Notes: generated by a model not told the origin, from the sequence alone. 58,287 bases of DNA from Myxococcales bacterium UBA5297 (GCA_002408385.1 DHSB01000072.1:1-58287); one strand, 5' to 3'. Positions 44,521 through 58,287 are shown, numbered from the stretch's first letter. Made by a program: numbers and translations.

Positions 44521-46175
44521 ACACGCCGACCAATATCGCCTCCTTCCTGCCAGAGCTGGCGCGGCAGCGACCGCACGGCCTGGCCATCGTCTTTCCCGAG
44601 GGGCGCAGCCGCGCCGGGCGCGTGCTCTACAGCCACTACACGTTCAAGCAGCTCGACGAGCAGTCGAGCCGCGTCGCCCGCGGGCTGCAGGCCGTCGGCA
44701 TCGGGCGCGGCGTGCGCACCGTGCTGATGGTCAAGCCGAGCCTGGAGTTCTTCGCGCTCACCTTCGGCCTCTTCAAGGCCGGCGCGGTGCCGGTGATGGT
44801 CGACCCGGGCATCGGCGTTAAGGCGCTCGGCACCTGCCTGGCCGAGGCCGAGCCCAAGGCGTTCATCGGCATCCCCAAGGCGCACCTCGGGCGGCTCGTG
44901 CTCGGCTGGGCGAGGCGCAGCCTCGAGACGCTGGTGACCGTCGGGCGGAAAGGGCCTTGGGGCGGGGTGAGCCTCGACGAGGTCGTCCGGGCCGGGGGCG
45001 AGGGGAAGGGGACCGAGCTCGCCGAAACGCGCGCCGACGAGACCGCCGCCATCCTCTTCACCAGCGGCAGCACCGGGATCCCCAAGGGCGCGGTCTACAC
45101 CCACGGGATGTTCGTCGCGCAGGTCGAGGCGATCGGGCGCACCTACGGCATCCGGCCCGGGGAGATCGACCTGGCGACCTTCCCGCTCTTCGCGCTCTTC
45201 GATCCGGCGCTGGGCATGACCGCGGTCATCCCGGACATGGACGCCTCCCGGCCGGCGAGCGCCGACCCGCGCAAGCTGGTCGAGGCCATCGAGGACTTCG
45301 GCATCACCAACATGTTCGGCTCGCCGGCGGTCATCAATCGACTCGGCCGACACTGCGAGCAGCACGGCATCAAGCTGCCGACGCTGCGCCGGGTGCTCTC
45401 GGCGGGCGCGCCGGTCTCCGCGGAGATCCTCGAGCGCTTCTCGCGAGCGCTCGCGCCCGGGGTCGAGATCTTCACGCCCTACGGCGCGACCGAGTCGCTG
45501 CCGGTCGCCTCGATAGGCAGCGCCGAGATCCTCGGCGAGACCCGCCGCAAGACCGAGCAGGGCGCGGGCGTCTGCATCGGCCGCCCGGTCGAGGGCGTCG
45601 AGGTGCGGATCATCGGCATCGACGACGGGCCGATAAAGACGCTGGGAGAGGCGAGGCTCCTCGAGGCCGGCGAGGTCGGCGAGCTCGCCGTCCACGGCCC
45701 CACCACCACGCAGGAGTACTACGCGCGGCCGGCCTCCACCGAGCTCGCCAAGATGCGCGACGAGCAGGGCCGCGTCTGGCACCGCATGGGCGACCTCGGC
45801 TACTTCGACCCGCAGGGCAGGCTCTGGTACTGCGGCCGCAAGTCGCACCGGGTCGCGACGAAGGAGACGACGCACTTCACCGACCCTTGCGAGAACGTCT
45901 TCAACGCGCATCCGGCGGTCTACCGCACCGCGCTGGTCGGCGTGGAGCGCGGCGGGCAGGTCGAGCCGGTGCTCTGCGTGGAGCTCGACGAGGCCTCGCG
46001 TTCGGCGTCACTGGAGGCGGTGCGCCGCGAGCTGCTGGCGCTGGGCGCGGCGTGTCCGAAGACGGCCGCCGTCCGCGAGATCCTGTTCCACCCCGGGTTG
46101 CCGGTGGACATCCGGCACAACGCGAAGATCTTCCGCGAGAAGCTCGCCGTCTGGGCGAAACAGAGGCTGTCGTGA
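44517..46175 (+). CDS. oleC: OleC, beta-lactone synthetase (AMP-dependent)
   Basis: A 552-aa ANL-superfamily adenylate-forming enzyme, which turns the beta-hydroxy acid into the beta-lactone. ATP motif FTSGSTGIPKGAVYTHGMF is at ~180-200. Other features: LMVKPSLEFFALTFGLFKAG, YGATESLPVASIG, RMGDLGYFDPQGRLWYCGRK, and a C-terminal Lys region. The start overlaps oleB by 4 nt, ATGA type. Its position between oleB and oleD separates it from ordinary acyl-CoA synthetases. Confidence 0.93.
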   Translation: MNTPTNIASFLPELARQRPHGLAIVFPEGRSRAGRVLYSHYTFKQLDEQSSRVARGLQAVGIGRGVRTVLMVKPSLEFFALTFGLFKAGAVPVMVDPGIGVKALGTCLAEAEPKAFIGIPKAHLGRLVLGWARRSLETLVTVGRKGPWGGVSLDEVVRAGGEGKGTELAETRADETAAILFTSGSTGIPKGAVYTHGMFVAQVEAIGRTYGIRPGEIDLATFPLFALFDPALGMTAVIPDMDASRPASADPRKLVEAIEDFGITNMFGSPAVINRLGRHCEQHGIKLPTLRRVLSAGAPVSAEILERFSRALAPGVEIFTPYGATESLPVASIGSAEILGETRRKTEQGAGVCIGRPVEGVEVRIIGIDDGPIKTLGEARLLEAGEVGELAVHGPTTTQEYYARPASTELAKMRDEQGRVWHRMGDLGYFDPQGRLWYCGRKSHRVATKETTHFTDPCENVFNAHPAVYRTALVGVERGGQVEPVLCVELDEASRSASLEAVRRELLALGAACPKTAAVREILFHPGLPVDIRHNAKIFREKLAVWAKQRLS

Positions 46176-47182
46176 AGGCGCTGGTCACTGGAGGCGGAGG
46201 CTATCTCGGCGGCGCCATCGTCCGAGCGCTCCTCGCGCGGGGCGACTCGGTGCGCAGCCTCGCCCGCGGCGACTATCCACAGCTCGCGAAGCTGGGCGTG
46301 GAGACCGTGCGCGGTGATCTCGGCGACGCGGCGACCGTGAGCGAGGCGGCGCGCGGCTGCGAGGTCGTCTTCCACACCGCCGCGCGCACCGGGATAGCCG
46401 GGACCCGCGCCCAGTTCGAGCGGGTCAACGTCGAGGGCACGCGCAACGTCCTCGAGGCCTGCCGCGCGCAGCGCATCGAGCGGCTCGTCTACACGAGCAC
46501 GCCGAGCGTGGTGTCGGCCGGCGGCGAGGTGGAGGGGGTCGACGAGTCGGCCCCGTACCCCGAGCGCTTCGAGGCCGAATACCCGCGGACCAAGGCCATC
46601 GCCGAGCGGCTGGTCCTCGCCGCCAACGGACCGGAGCTGCGCACCGTGGCGCTGCGCCCGCACTTGATCTGGGGCCCGGGCGACACGCAGCTCGTGGCGC
46701 GGATAGTCGCGAGGGCGAAGGCGGGGAGGCTGCGGCTGGTCGGCGACGGCAAGGCGCTGATCGACGTGGTCTTTGTCGACAACGCCGCCGAGGCGCACCT
46801 GCTCGCCGCCGACCGGCTCGGGCCCGACTCGCCGGTCGCCGGCAAGGCCTACTTCATCACCCAAGGCGAGCCGGTCGCGGTCGCCACGATGATCAACGCC
46901 ATCCTCGCCGCCGCCGGGCTGCCGCCCGAGACCCGGACGATCCCACCGCGCGCAGCCTGGCTCGCCGGGTGGATGCTCGAGCTTGTCCACCGCGCCTTCC
47001 GGCCGGACCAAGAGCCGCAGATGACCCGGTTCGTCGCCAAGCAGCTCTCGACCCCGCACTGGTTCGACATCTCCGCGGCGCGGCGCGACCTCGGTTACTC
47101 GCCGCGCGTCTCCACCGAGGAGGGACTGCGCCGGCTCGCCGAGTCGCTGCGCGGCGCGGGGGCGGATACGCAGGGCTCGTAG
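46172..47182 (+). CDS. oleD: OleD, NADPH-dependent 2-alkyl-3-ketoalkanoate reductase
   Basis: A 336-aa extended SDR/3-beta-HSD-like reductase that reduces the OleA product. It has the nucleotide motif VTGGGGYLGGAIV (7-14), the SDR Ser region VYTSTPSVVSAGGE and the catalytic YPRTK (Tyr137, Lys141). The rest follows the family: LRPHLIWGPGDTQL, DVVFVDNAAEAHLLAADR. The start GTG 46172 overlaps oleC by 4 nt. It closes the operon; no terminator is evident. Confidence 0.92.
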   Translation: MKALVTGGGGYLGGAIVRALLARGDSVRSLARGDYPQLAKLGVETVRGDLGDAATVSEAARGCEVVFHTAARTGIAGTRAQFERVNVEGTRNVLEACRAQRIERLVYTSTPSVVSAGGEVEGVDESAPYPERFEAEYPRTKAIAERLVLAANGPELRTVALRPHLIWGPGDTQLVARIVARAKAGRLRLVGDGKALIDVVFVDNAAEAHLLAADRLGPDSPVAGKAYFITQGEPVAVATMINAILAAAGLPPETRTIPPRAAWLAGWMLELVHRAFRPDQEPQMTRFVAKQLSTPHWFDISAARRDLGYSPRVSTEEGLRRLAESLRGAGADTQGS

Positions 47183-47590
47183 GCGAGACGGCGGGCTTCG
47201 GGCCTCACTTCTCTCACGCGTAGTCGGAGCAAGAGGTCTCGAAGCGATGGTGCAACTCGATGAGCAGCACGCCGCCCCTGGCCCCGGCGCGGATGGTGGT
47301 GGACAGCAGGCCCGGCCGGGCTCTCGATGCCGCGGAGGCGCGCGGAACGCCACCCCGTCGGCGAACCTGGGCAGCTTCGACGGCGGGGCCCAGACCTGGC
47401 AGACGGCCTCGCGCATCGGCGGTTTCTTTCGCCCTTGGGCCTGACCTCACCGGCGCGCGCTGTCGTTTTGCCGTGCTGCGAAGGCGCCGCCTAGAATGCG
47501 GCTGTTCGCTGGGCGGCCTTCTGCAACCGCCGATGGACGGTGCAAGCAAGAGCCCGGACGACCTCTCGTTCCACCAAGGAGTAATCCCCG
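47183..47590. other. 408-bp spacer after oleABCD
   Basis: Apart from the weak minus-strand remnant (47214-47416) nothing stands out. AAGGAG near 47575 is the ribosome site of the next gene. No terminator for the ole operon is recognisable. Confidence 0.4.
47214..47416 (-). pseudogene. Possible frameshifted short gene on the minus strand
   Basis: From ATG 47416 a frame reads REAVCQVWAPPSKLPRFADG then VAFRAPPRH. A second frame ends protein-like with LLSTTIRAGARGGVLLIELH and HRFETSCSDYA, stopping at TGA 47214. One indel between would join them. The family is unknown. Composition suggests coding, but the call is weak. Confidence 0.25.
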
Positions 47591-48736
47591 ATGCGTGCGG
47601 CCTTCGGCCCCCTTTGTTTGCTGGCGCTGCTCGGGATTTCCTTCGCTTGCCAGGGTGACGAGCCCGAATCGACCGGGAGCCTCAAGGCACCAATTCACTA
47701 TGGGACTGAGGACCTGGAGCACGAGGCGGTGGGCTTCATCAACTGCGCGGTCAGCGGCGGCTACAGCCTGTGCACCGGCACGCTCATCGCGCCCGGTACG
47801 GTGCTCACGGCGGCCCACTGCATCACAGCCAAGAACGTCGCCAACCCCGAGAGCTGCGTCGTCGCCTTCGGCCCGAAGGACCCCTTCTCCGAGATCGTGG
47901 GGGTCGTCGGGGCCTATCCGCATCCCGGCTACCTGCGCGATTGGGACCATGGGCTACCGATGGACGACGTGGCGATCTTGCGGCTGGAGTATTCGCCGGA
48001 GGGCGTCGAGCCGATTCCCGCGCTGCCGGCGAGTATGGGCGGGGTGCTCCAGCGCGGCGTGCCCATCGAGATCGTCGGTTACGGCCTGACGGAGAGCGGC
48101 TCGATCGGGACACGGTTGCACACCACTGTCCCATTGCTGGGCGTGTGCCGCGACGAGGCGGGCTGCGACGGCGAGTCGCTCGGTTCCCCGCGGCTCGCGC
48201 CCCGCACCATCTCCTACGACTGCACGGCGAGCAGCACCGACCACGGGGACAGCGGCGGAGCGGCCCTGCTCTCGGTCGACGGTACCGAGTATGTCGTCGG
48301 GGTCACCTCGGCCGGCATCCTCAACTTCATCGGAGTCTCGGCGAAGGTCGACGAGTACGAGCCGTTCCTGTCGAGGAAGTATGGCGGGGAGAGCTGTGAG
48401 TCGGCGGGCGAGTGTGAGTCGGGCTTCTGCAGCCAAGGGGTGTGTTGCGACCAGGAGTGCGACGGGCTCTGCCGGGCTTGCAGCAGGGCGGCGGGCGCCA
48501 AGCAGGACGGCGTCTGCGGGCGGGCGAGCGGGGTTCCCTGCGACGACGGCGACCCGTGCACGGTAGACAACGTCTGCAGGTCTGGCCTGTGTACCGGCGC
48601 GCCGAAGTGCGACTTGGGCTCGGTCTGCAACGCGGGCACTTGCGAGAGCAAAGGCTGCAGCAGCGCCGGGGGCGTGATGCCGCTCTGGCTCGCCGCGGCG
48701 GCGGTGTTCGGGGCGGTGCGGGTGCGCCGGAGGTAG
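47591..48736 (+). CDS. Trypsin-like serine protease with MYXO-CTERM-like tail
   Basis: A 381-aa secreted S1 peptidase. A signal peptide (residues 1-20) ends near Cys20. The triad is His76 (VLTAAHC), Asp126 (MDDVAILRLEY) and Ser221 (TDHGDSGGAA). After the protease domain come Cys-rich modules (~270-350: GGESCESAGECESGFCSQG, CCDQECDGLCRACS, CDDGDPCTVDNVC). The end GCSSAGG + hydrophobic WLAAAAVFGAV + RVRRR fits a MYXO-CTERM sorting tail, processed by myxosortase for surface anchoring. AAGGAG precedes the start. The protein is likely a surface or predation-type protease; substrates unknown. Confidence 0.88.
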   Translation: MRAAFGPLCLLALLGISFACQGDEPESTGSLKAPIHYGTEDLEHEAVGFINCAVSGGYSLCTGTLIAPGTVLTAAHCITAKNVANPESCVVAFGPKDPFSEIVGVVGAYPHPGYLRDWDHGLPMDDVAILRLEYSPEGVEPIPALPASMGGVLQRGVPIEIVGYGLTESGSIGTRLHTTVPLLGVCRDEAGCDGESLGSPRLAPRTISYDCTASSTDHGDSGGAALLSVDGTEYVVGVTSAGILNFIGVSAKVDEYEPFLSRKYGGESCESAGECESGFCSQGVCCDQECDGLCRACSRAAGAKQDGVCGRASGVPCDDGDPCTVDNVCRSGLCTGAPKCDLGSVCNAGTCESKGCSSAGGVMPLWLAAAAVFGAVRVRRR

Positions 48737-49292
48737 GTCGGGCGCGCGGGCGAGGCCCATACGCTCGAGCCTCGGGCGGGCGAGGCCGTGGCTCTTTCGC
48801 CATCCGGCTGGACCCGGCGGCCGCCTGGACGCTGCACCCGGCTGGCATTCTGGTCGCCGCGATCCTCGCGGTGCAGCTCTTCGCCCGGCCCCTGGCGCTG
48901 CGCCACTGCTTCGATCTGTGTAGGAGCCTCCGCGTTGAGCGCCTAGTGAACGCGGGCGTCGCCTGCGCCTGCTTCGCCGTCTGGTTCGCGCGCGTCGGGT
49001 AGCGCCGATCTTCAGAGCATCCTCAGCCCAGTCCGCGGACCGATGTGGTAGCGCTTCGCGAGCGGGCGAATGGGGGATGAAGCTCCAGCGTCGTCGTCGC
49101 TTCGAGCACTTCGGGCTCTGCTCCTTTGCCGGAGGGCCGCCTTCGTCGGCGGCAGAGCCGGAGCTTCGACCTCGATCACTAGGCGCAGGCCACGTCGGAG
49201 AGGCGCAGCCTGGCCGGCTCGAGAATCGATCCGCTCACGCCCGCCGGGAGCCTCATCATCGAGTGTCCATCGGCCCGGAACCCAGAGCTCGA
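48737..49292. other. 556-bp spacer with a small membrane-protein remnant
   Basis: Between two convergent genes. Besides the ORF described separately (48770-49002) there are two short direct copies of CGGGCGAGGCC (near 48748 and 48778). Nothing else recognised. Confidence 0.45.
48770..49002 (+). pseudogene. Possible DUF2752-like membrane protein fragment
   Basis: A frame ending at TAG 49000-49002 reads AAWTLHPAGILVAAILAVQL, then FARPLALRHCFDLCRSLRVE and a second hydrophobic segment VNAGVACACFAVWFARV. Pattern 'HP.gil...l' resembles DUF2752 membrane proteins, but the N-terminal CPxCG part is missing and no start codon is apparent. A decayed gene is possible; so is chance. Confidence 0.25.
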
Positions 49293-51986
49293 CTACCAGT
49301 ACTGCACCCCAAACCGCTCATTCAACGTATCCAGTTCCCGTTCGGCCTCGATGAACCCGGGCCACTTCCGCTCGCAGGCGCGGAACTCCTTGGTATGCCC
49401 CTGCTTCAAATAGAGGTGCAGGTACTCGTGCCAGAGCAAGGCGACCACCGTCTCGCTGCGGATGGCCGAGCTGTTGAGCAGCGTGTTGATGCGGATGCGT
49501 CCATAGCCGTGGGACGTGGTGGCGTCGAAGTAGGCAATGCCGTACCAGCCCTTCACCAGACGCTTTGTCCAGTCGACCGGGCCGCCGTGAGGCAGCTTCG
49601 GCAGGCCGAGCAGCTCAGCGCCGCGCAAGAGCATCTCGTCGAAGAGCCTCGAGAGATCGTGCGCGCCCGGCGGCAGCGGTTCCTCGGACCGCGGCTCGAA
49701 GACAGGGACCGCGCGCATGATTCGGGTCGTTTCTTCGGGATGAAGCTTCTCGTGGAGCGCGTCTTCGACCGCCGCGCGGAATTCTCGCAACGACGGGTAG
49801 ATGGCCTTGGCAAGGCTGGTGTAGCGCTGCTGCAGCAACTCGGCCTTCGCGCGCTCGCCGAGGTCGCTGGTCCAGATGTGGTCGGCGAGCTCGTACGGAT
49901 CGCACTGGCGGCGCTCTTCCATCTCCTTGAATTCAGGGCGGCCGCCGCCGGCCAGGAAGTGCTCGAGCAGTTGATGGACCTCGAAGCTCGAGGGTTGCGG
50001 CTCGTCGCAGTCCACGAAGAACTCGTCGATCAGGTCCTGCAACTCGGTCTTCTCGAGCGCCTCCCTGTCCAGGCGGGCCAAGTGTTCGCAGCATGCGTCC
50101 CACGACGGGCGTTGGTGCTCGTAGACGGCGATGACCTGGTGGACCGCCTCGCCGTCATCGACGCGGTCGAGCACGTACCAGCCGTGCGGGATCGCCTCGA
50201 ACTGGTCGGCCTTCTGATCGATCGAGAGGTCGCGTAGCTTCGCCGCCACTTTGTGGATGAGCTCCCATGGGAGGACTTCGGAGAGCTCTTCGGAGAGGTT
50301 GGAGGCCGGCTTCCCGGTGGGCTTCTCCTTCTCGGCGACCTCGTCCAGCTCAGCGAGGTCCGGGACGAGGTCGAGGGGGCTTTGCCAGTCGCGGAAGCGG
50401 CCCCAGTGATCCTCGAAGGAGACGAGCCAGGCTTCGGGGTTGCCGCCCGCAGCGGGACCGCGCAGGGCGCGTCCGATCATTTGGCGCACCAGCGTCTCGC
50501 TGCGGCTCGGCCGGGTCAGGAACACGGTCTTGGTGATCGGGAGATCGACGCCTTCGGTGAGGATCTGCACGTTCACCAGGACGTCGAGACCGCTGCCGCG
50601 GTCGCGGTAGCGCTCCAGGATCGCGCGGTTGTTCTTGTCGGTGCCGTCGGGCCGGTAGCTGGCGATGTACTCCGCGTCGATGCCGGCCTGCCGGAGCTGT
50701 TCGGCGAGCAGGGCCGCGTGCAGCACGTTGATGGCGAAGATCAGGGTCTTGCCGTACTTCGCCTGGTGCTCCCGGTAGTGCTCGATGATGGTCTGGTTGC
50801 GCGCGGTCATGTGCGCGATGCGATCAAGCCACTCCTCGCTCAGGTCGTCGAAGCGCGCGAGGTGCTGCTCGTCTTCGCGGGTGACCTCGGCGTCGACCTC
50901 CGCTCCGGTGCTTACCCGCACTGGCCGGGGCCGGGCGAGGAAGCCCTGCTCGATCAGCGTCGGCAGCTTGACCGAATAGAGGACCTTGCCTCCGAAGAGC
51001 CGGCTCAAGACGGGCCGCTCGTCCTCCATGGTGCGGGTCGGGGTCGCGGTGAGCCCGAGGAGCCGGTAGCGGGGTCGCCGGCGCAGCTTGTCGATGGCGT
51101 CCTTGTAGCTCTTCGCGGGGGCGTGGTGCGCCTCGTCGACCACCAGGAAGGTTCGTGTATCTGTCAGGAGCTGCTCGGCGATTTCTGGCCGGCGCGCGAG
51201 GCAGGGAACGGAGGCGATTACCACGTCGTCCGCGGGATCGATCTGCGTCATCGCGCAGTGCTGCCCGGAGACGATCCGGATGCGCAGGCGCTGCTTTTCG
51301 CGGGCCAGGGTGGCGAGCCGGTAGAACTCGTTCGCAGCCTGCTCGAGCAGCTCGTACCGATGCGCGAGCCAGAGCACTCGGCCGCTGGCATTGAGGACGT
51401 GCTCGTAGAGCCAGTGGACGGTGGTGAAGGTCTTCCCCGAGCCGGTCGGCATCGCGAGAATGCCCTCGAATTTTCCTGTGGCCTCGGCCTGGGCGTTCTC
51501 GGCGGAGAGACGGTTCCACGCGTCGAGCTGGTAGGAGTGGGGCCGGCGGGTGTCCCGCTCCTGCTTCTCCGGCTCGAGCACCGCGAATCGCCGTAGCGTG
51601 CCTTGGTTGAGCACTCCGTCGTCGGTGCGGTCCTGGTCGCCGAAGCGGCGCATCGCTTCGACGAGCAGGCACCGCACCGAAGACGAATTGCGGCAGCGGC
51701 GGATGTAGTCGACGTAGCCCTTGTCGCTGCGCGGCTGGTTCATGGGGCCGATGCCCGCGTCGATGAGCCTGTCGACGATGGCTCGGGTCCCGGGGTAGGT
51801 CGGCAGCCAGACGTCTTCGATCACCGTCTTCGCTTTGCGGACGAAGTCTTCCGTCGGCCTCTTGAGTGCTTCCTGGAGCCAAGCTCTCGCATCGGGATCC
51901 TGTCGCGGGTCATGCCCCCACGCCTGTGCAAAGGCGCGAATGGCATCGGAATCGAAGGCGTCCCAGCGGAACCGGAGCGGCGGCAT
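49293..51986 (-). CDS. Superfamily II helicase fused to a C-terminal SprT/YgjP-like metalloprotease domain
   Basis: An 897-aa protein. Residues 1-140 are an unrecognised N-terminal domain. The SF2 helicase core has Walker A AMPTGSGKT (~179-186), VLWLAHRYELLEQ, DEAH at 284-287 (LVVDEAHHAP), GLTATPTRTM (~311-320), NVQILTEGVDLP, and motif VI RQMIGRALRGP. A helical middle region (~620-790) is unrecognised. The end (~790-897) has YGRIRINTLLN, then HEYLH (His853, Glu854, His857) and GH-TKEF (His864), the HExxH...GHxxxF pattern of SprT/YgjP zinc peptidases. AAGGGGG precedes ATG 51986. It is a lone gene. Roles in DNA-protein crosslink repair or phage defence are guesses. Confidence 0.85.
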   Translation of the reverse strand: MPPLRFRWDAFDSDAIRAFAQAWGHDPRQDPDARAWLQEALKRPTEDFVRKAKTVIEDVWLPTYPGTRAIVDRLIDAGIGPMNQPRSDKGYVDYIRRCRNSSSVRCLLVEAMRRFGDQDRTDDGVLNQGTLRRFAVLEPEKQERDTRRPHSYQLDAWNRLSAENAQAEATGKFEGILAMPTGSGKTFTTVHWLYEHVLNASGRVLWLAHRYELLEQAANEFYRLATLAREKQRLRIRIVSGQHCAMTQIDPADDVVIASVPCLARRPEIAEQLLTDTRTFLVVDEAHHAPAKSYKDAIDKLRRRPRYRLLGLTATPTRTMEDERPVLSRLFGGKVLYSVKLPTLIEQGFLARPRPVRVSTGAEVDAEVTREDEQHLARFDDLSEEWLDRIAHMTARNQTIIEHYREHQAKYGKTLIFAINVLHAALLAEQLRQAGIDAEYIASYRPDGTDKNNRAILERYRDRGSGLDVLVNVQILTEGVDLPITKTVFLTRPSRSETLVRQMIGRALRGPAAGGNPEAWLVSFEDHWGRFRDWQSPLDLVPDLAELDEVAEKEKPTGKPASNLSEELSEVLPWELIHKVAAKLRDLSIDQKADQFEAIPHGWYVLDRVDDGEAVHQVIAVYEHQRPSWDACCEHLARLDREALEKTELQDLIDEFFVDCDEPQPSSFEVHQLLEHFLAGGGRPEFKEMEERRQCDPYELADHIWTSDLGERAKAELLQQRYTSLAKAIYPSLREFRAAVEDALHEKLHPEETTRIMRAVPVFEPRSEEPLPPGAHDLSRLFDEMLLRGAELLGLPKLPHGGPVDWTKRLVKGWYGIAYFDATTSHGYGRIRINTLLNSSAIRSETVVALLWHEYLHLYLKQGHTKEFRACERKWPGFIEAERELDTLNERFGVQYW

Positions 51987-52489
51987 CGTGTCCCCCTTGG
52001 TCGAGTTTGGTTGGGTTTCATAGCACCGGAGGCGGACATACCGGCCATCGGCCGCGAGGTCGAGGCTCTCGGCCGCCCACCGCGTCGGTGCTCGAAGCCG
52101 CGTGAAGAGCGAGGGCGCGAACGAGAAGGTCGCCGAGCTGGAGACGGTCGCATGGACCATCCGCGCCGAGGCGCGCGTCGGCGGCCATGCCTGGGCCTCG
52201 AGCTGACTGCGGCTTGGGGCTCGAGAAATAGCCTCGGGGCCGCCGCTGCCGGTCGGGCTAGTCGCCTTTGCGTCAGCTCGGGCAGCGGGGCCCGCCTTGA
52301 CACTCCGGCGTTGCTCTTCGCCGCCGCAGCGGCCGCCCTCTGCACGTCCATGACCGACTGCCGCTCGTCGCGTCGCTCGCTTCCCGAGCGGCACCCTGTC
52401 CGGCCGGCAACCAGCAATCCAGGAGGCTGAAAGAGAAAAGGCGCCGGCCAGCCCGCCGGCGCCTTCCTCTCAACGACGAGCGAGAGAGC
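51987..52489. other. 503-bp spacer upstream of the helicase gene
   Basis: No gene seen on either strand; the helicase frame stays open upstream but without coding character. Its left end holds the helicase ribosome site and its right end the alaS terminator (52431-52465). Confidence 0.5.
52431..52465 (-). terminator. Rho-independent terminator of alaS
   Basis: On the minus strand AAGGCGCCGGC/GCCGGCGCCTT (11 bp, 52455-52465 with 52438-52448) with a 6-nt loop, followed by TTTTCTCTT. It starts 25 nt after the alaS stop. Confidence 0.9.
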
Positions 52490-55177
<2,688 letters not shown>

Positions 55178-55335
55178 GGTGGTCGTCCAGTCGGTGGGCC
55201 GGAGGCTCGAGTGGCCCTCTCGGAGAGCGGTCTCCGATAGCACGGCGTCCCCATCCGAACAACGGGCTGGGACGCCGCGTTTCGGCGGTGAGGGCGACGG
55301 TCGAGAGTGAAAAGAGGGTGGAGCGGCCACTCGGC

Positions 55336-55375
55336 GGGTAGGGGCGCATGGCGATGCGCCCGGCCTGGAATCGAG
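55336..55375. repeat. Dispersed repeat family 2, copy 2
   Basis: GGGTAGGGGCGCATGGCGAT then GCGCCCGGCCTGGAATCGAG. It keeps the GCGCAT/ATGCGC hairpin of 34553-34591, with loop GGCG instead of AGCA, and the GGAATCGAGC tail. Confidence 0.7.
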
Positions 55376-55440
55376 CACCTGCTCGGCCGACATGACAGTC
55401 GAGAGTCGAGCGCGCCCGCGTCTTGCCGGCAGCGCTCGCC

Positions 55441-55480
55441 GGAAACGAAAGCCCCGCCCCCTCGAGCGAGAGGGCGGGGC
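55441..55480 (-). terminator. Rho-independent terminator of the surface protein gene
   Basis: On the minus strand GCCCCGCCCTCTCG/CGAGGGGGCGGGGC (55451-55480, one mismatch region) followed by TTTCGTTTCC. It lies 25 nt past the stop codon. Confidence 0.85.
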
Positions 55481-55504
55481 GAACCTGTTGGTCTGAGGAC
55501 CGGT

Positions 55505-58287
<2,783 letters not shown>

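Larger units (their letters stand above)
55178..55504. other. 327-bp spacer between alaS and the surface protein
   Basis: Holds dispersed repeat family 2 copy 2 (55336-55375) and the terminator of the surface protein (55441-55480). The alaS promoter should lie near its left end, but no clear hexamers were found. No gene. Confidence 0.5.

Noticed and set aside
51987..52394. N-terminal extension of the helicase
   Set aside because: The frame is open to 52394, but the extra ~136 residues are Arg/Ala/Ser-rich, and ATG 51986 has a strong AAGGGGG site at the right distance.

Overview
The window is about 58 kb of very GC-rich, gene-dense DNA on one contig. It reads as a chromosomal segment of a Gram-negative delta-type bacterium, most likely Myxococcota or a close relative. 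Evidence: a complete LPS-export and Kdo block (lptC-lptA-lptB, kdsA-kdsC) beside rpoN; an hpf-ptsN-hprK-rapZ-PTS regulatory cluster; a trypsin-like exoprotein ending in a MYXO-CTERM-like tail; several Cys-rich repeat surface proteins; and an oleABCD hydrocarbon operon. The assignment is an inference from gene content, not from a marker phylogeny. The only RNA gene seen is tRNA-Pro(CGG).

Layout. 1-8 kb: a 5'-partial RsmB-type rRNA methyltransferase, a DUF523-DUF1722 protein, a PD-(D/E)XK-type nuclease candidate and a 1371-aa SWIM-SNF2 ATPase. 8-19 kb: an eroded ORF, tRNA-Pro with a clear promoter, a PBP4-type peptidase with its promoter, a GluQ-RS remnant lacking its N-terminal half, a PEGA protein, a membrane site-2 protease, DksA, an outer-membrane barrel candidate, a frameshifted tail-anchored protein, a GxxExxY protein and ComEA. 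19.6-34 kb, minus strand throughout: kdsA-kdsC, lptC-lptA-lptB-rpoN, hpf, ptsN, hprK-rapZ, the mannose-family PTS EIIA-EIIB-EIIC-EIID, HPr and enzyme I. This couples envelope synthesis, sigma-54 and a phosphorelay that carries both the His and the Ser phosphorylation sites on HPr. 34-41 kb: a TPR protein, two overlapping ArsA/Get3-type ATPases, an AbiEii-like nucleotidyltransferase with a small partner, a Cys-rich lipoprotein with a Tiki/ChaN-like domain and an unrecognised 262-aa protein. 41-47 kb: a seven-copy 41-bp tandem array, a LON-domain protein, an FmdB zinc ribbon and a translationally coupled oleABCD operon with a hairpin over the oleA ribosome site. 47-58 kb: the trypsin-like exoprotein, a helicase fused to a C-terminal HExxH metalloprotease-like domain, alaS, and a large secreted lamin-tail/Cys-rich protein that runs off the right edge.

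Intergenic DNA carries at least three families of short dispersed hairpin repeats, two with compensatory changes between copies. They cluster at 34.5-34.8 kb and near gene remnants. The least ordinary element is the helicase-metalloprotease fusion at 49-52 kb. Also worth attention are the complete Man-family PTS beside HprK/RapZ/RpoN, the Cys-rich Tiki-like lipoprotein and the repeat families. No CRISPR array, insertion sequence, integrase gene or rRNA was seen.
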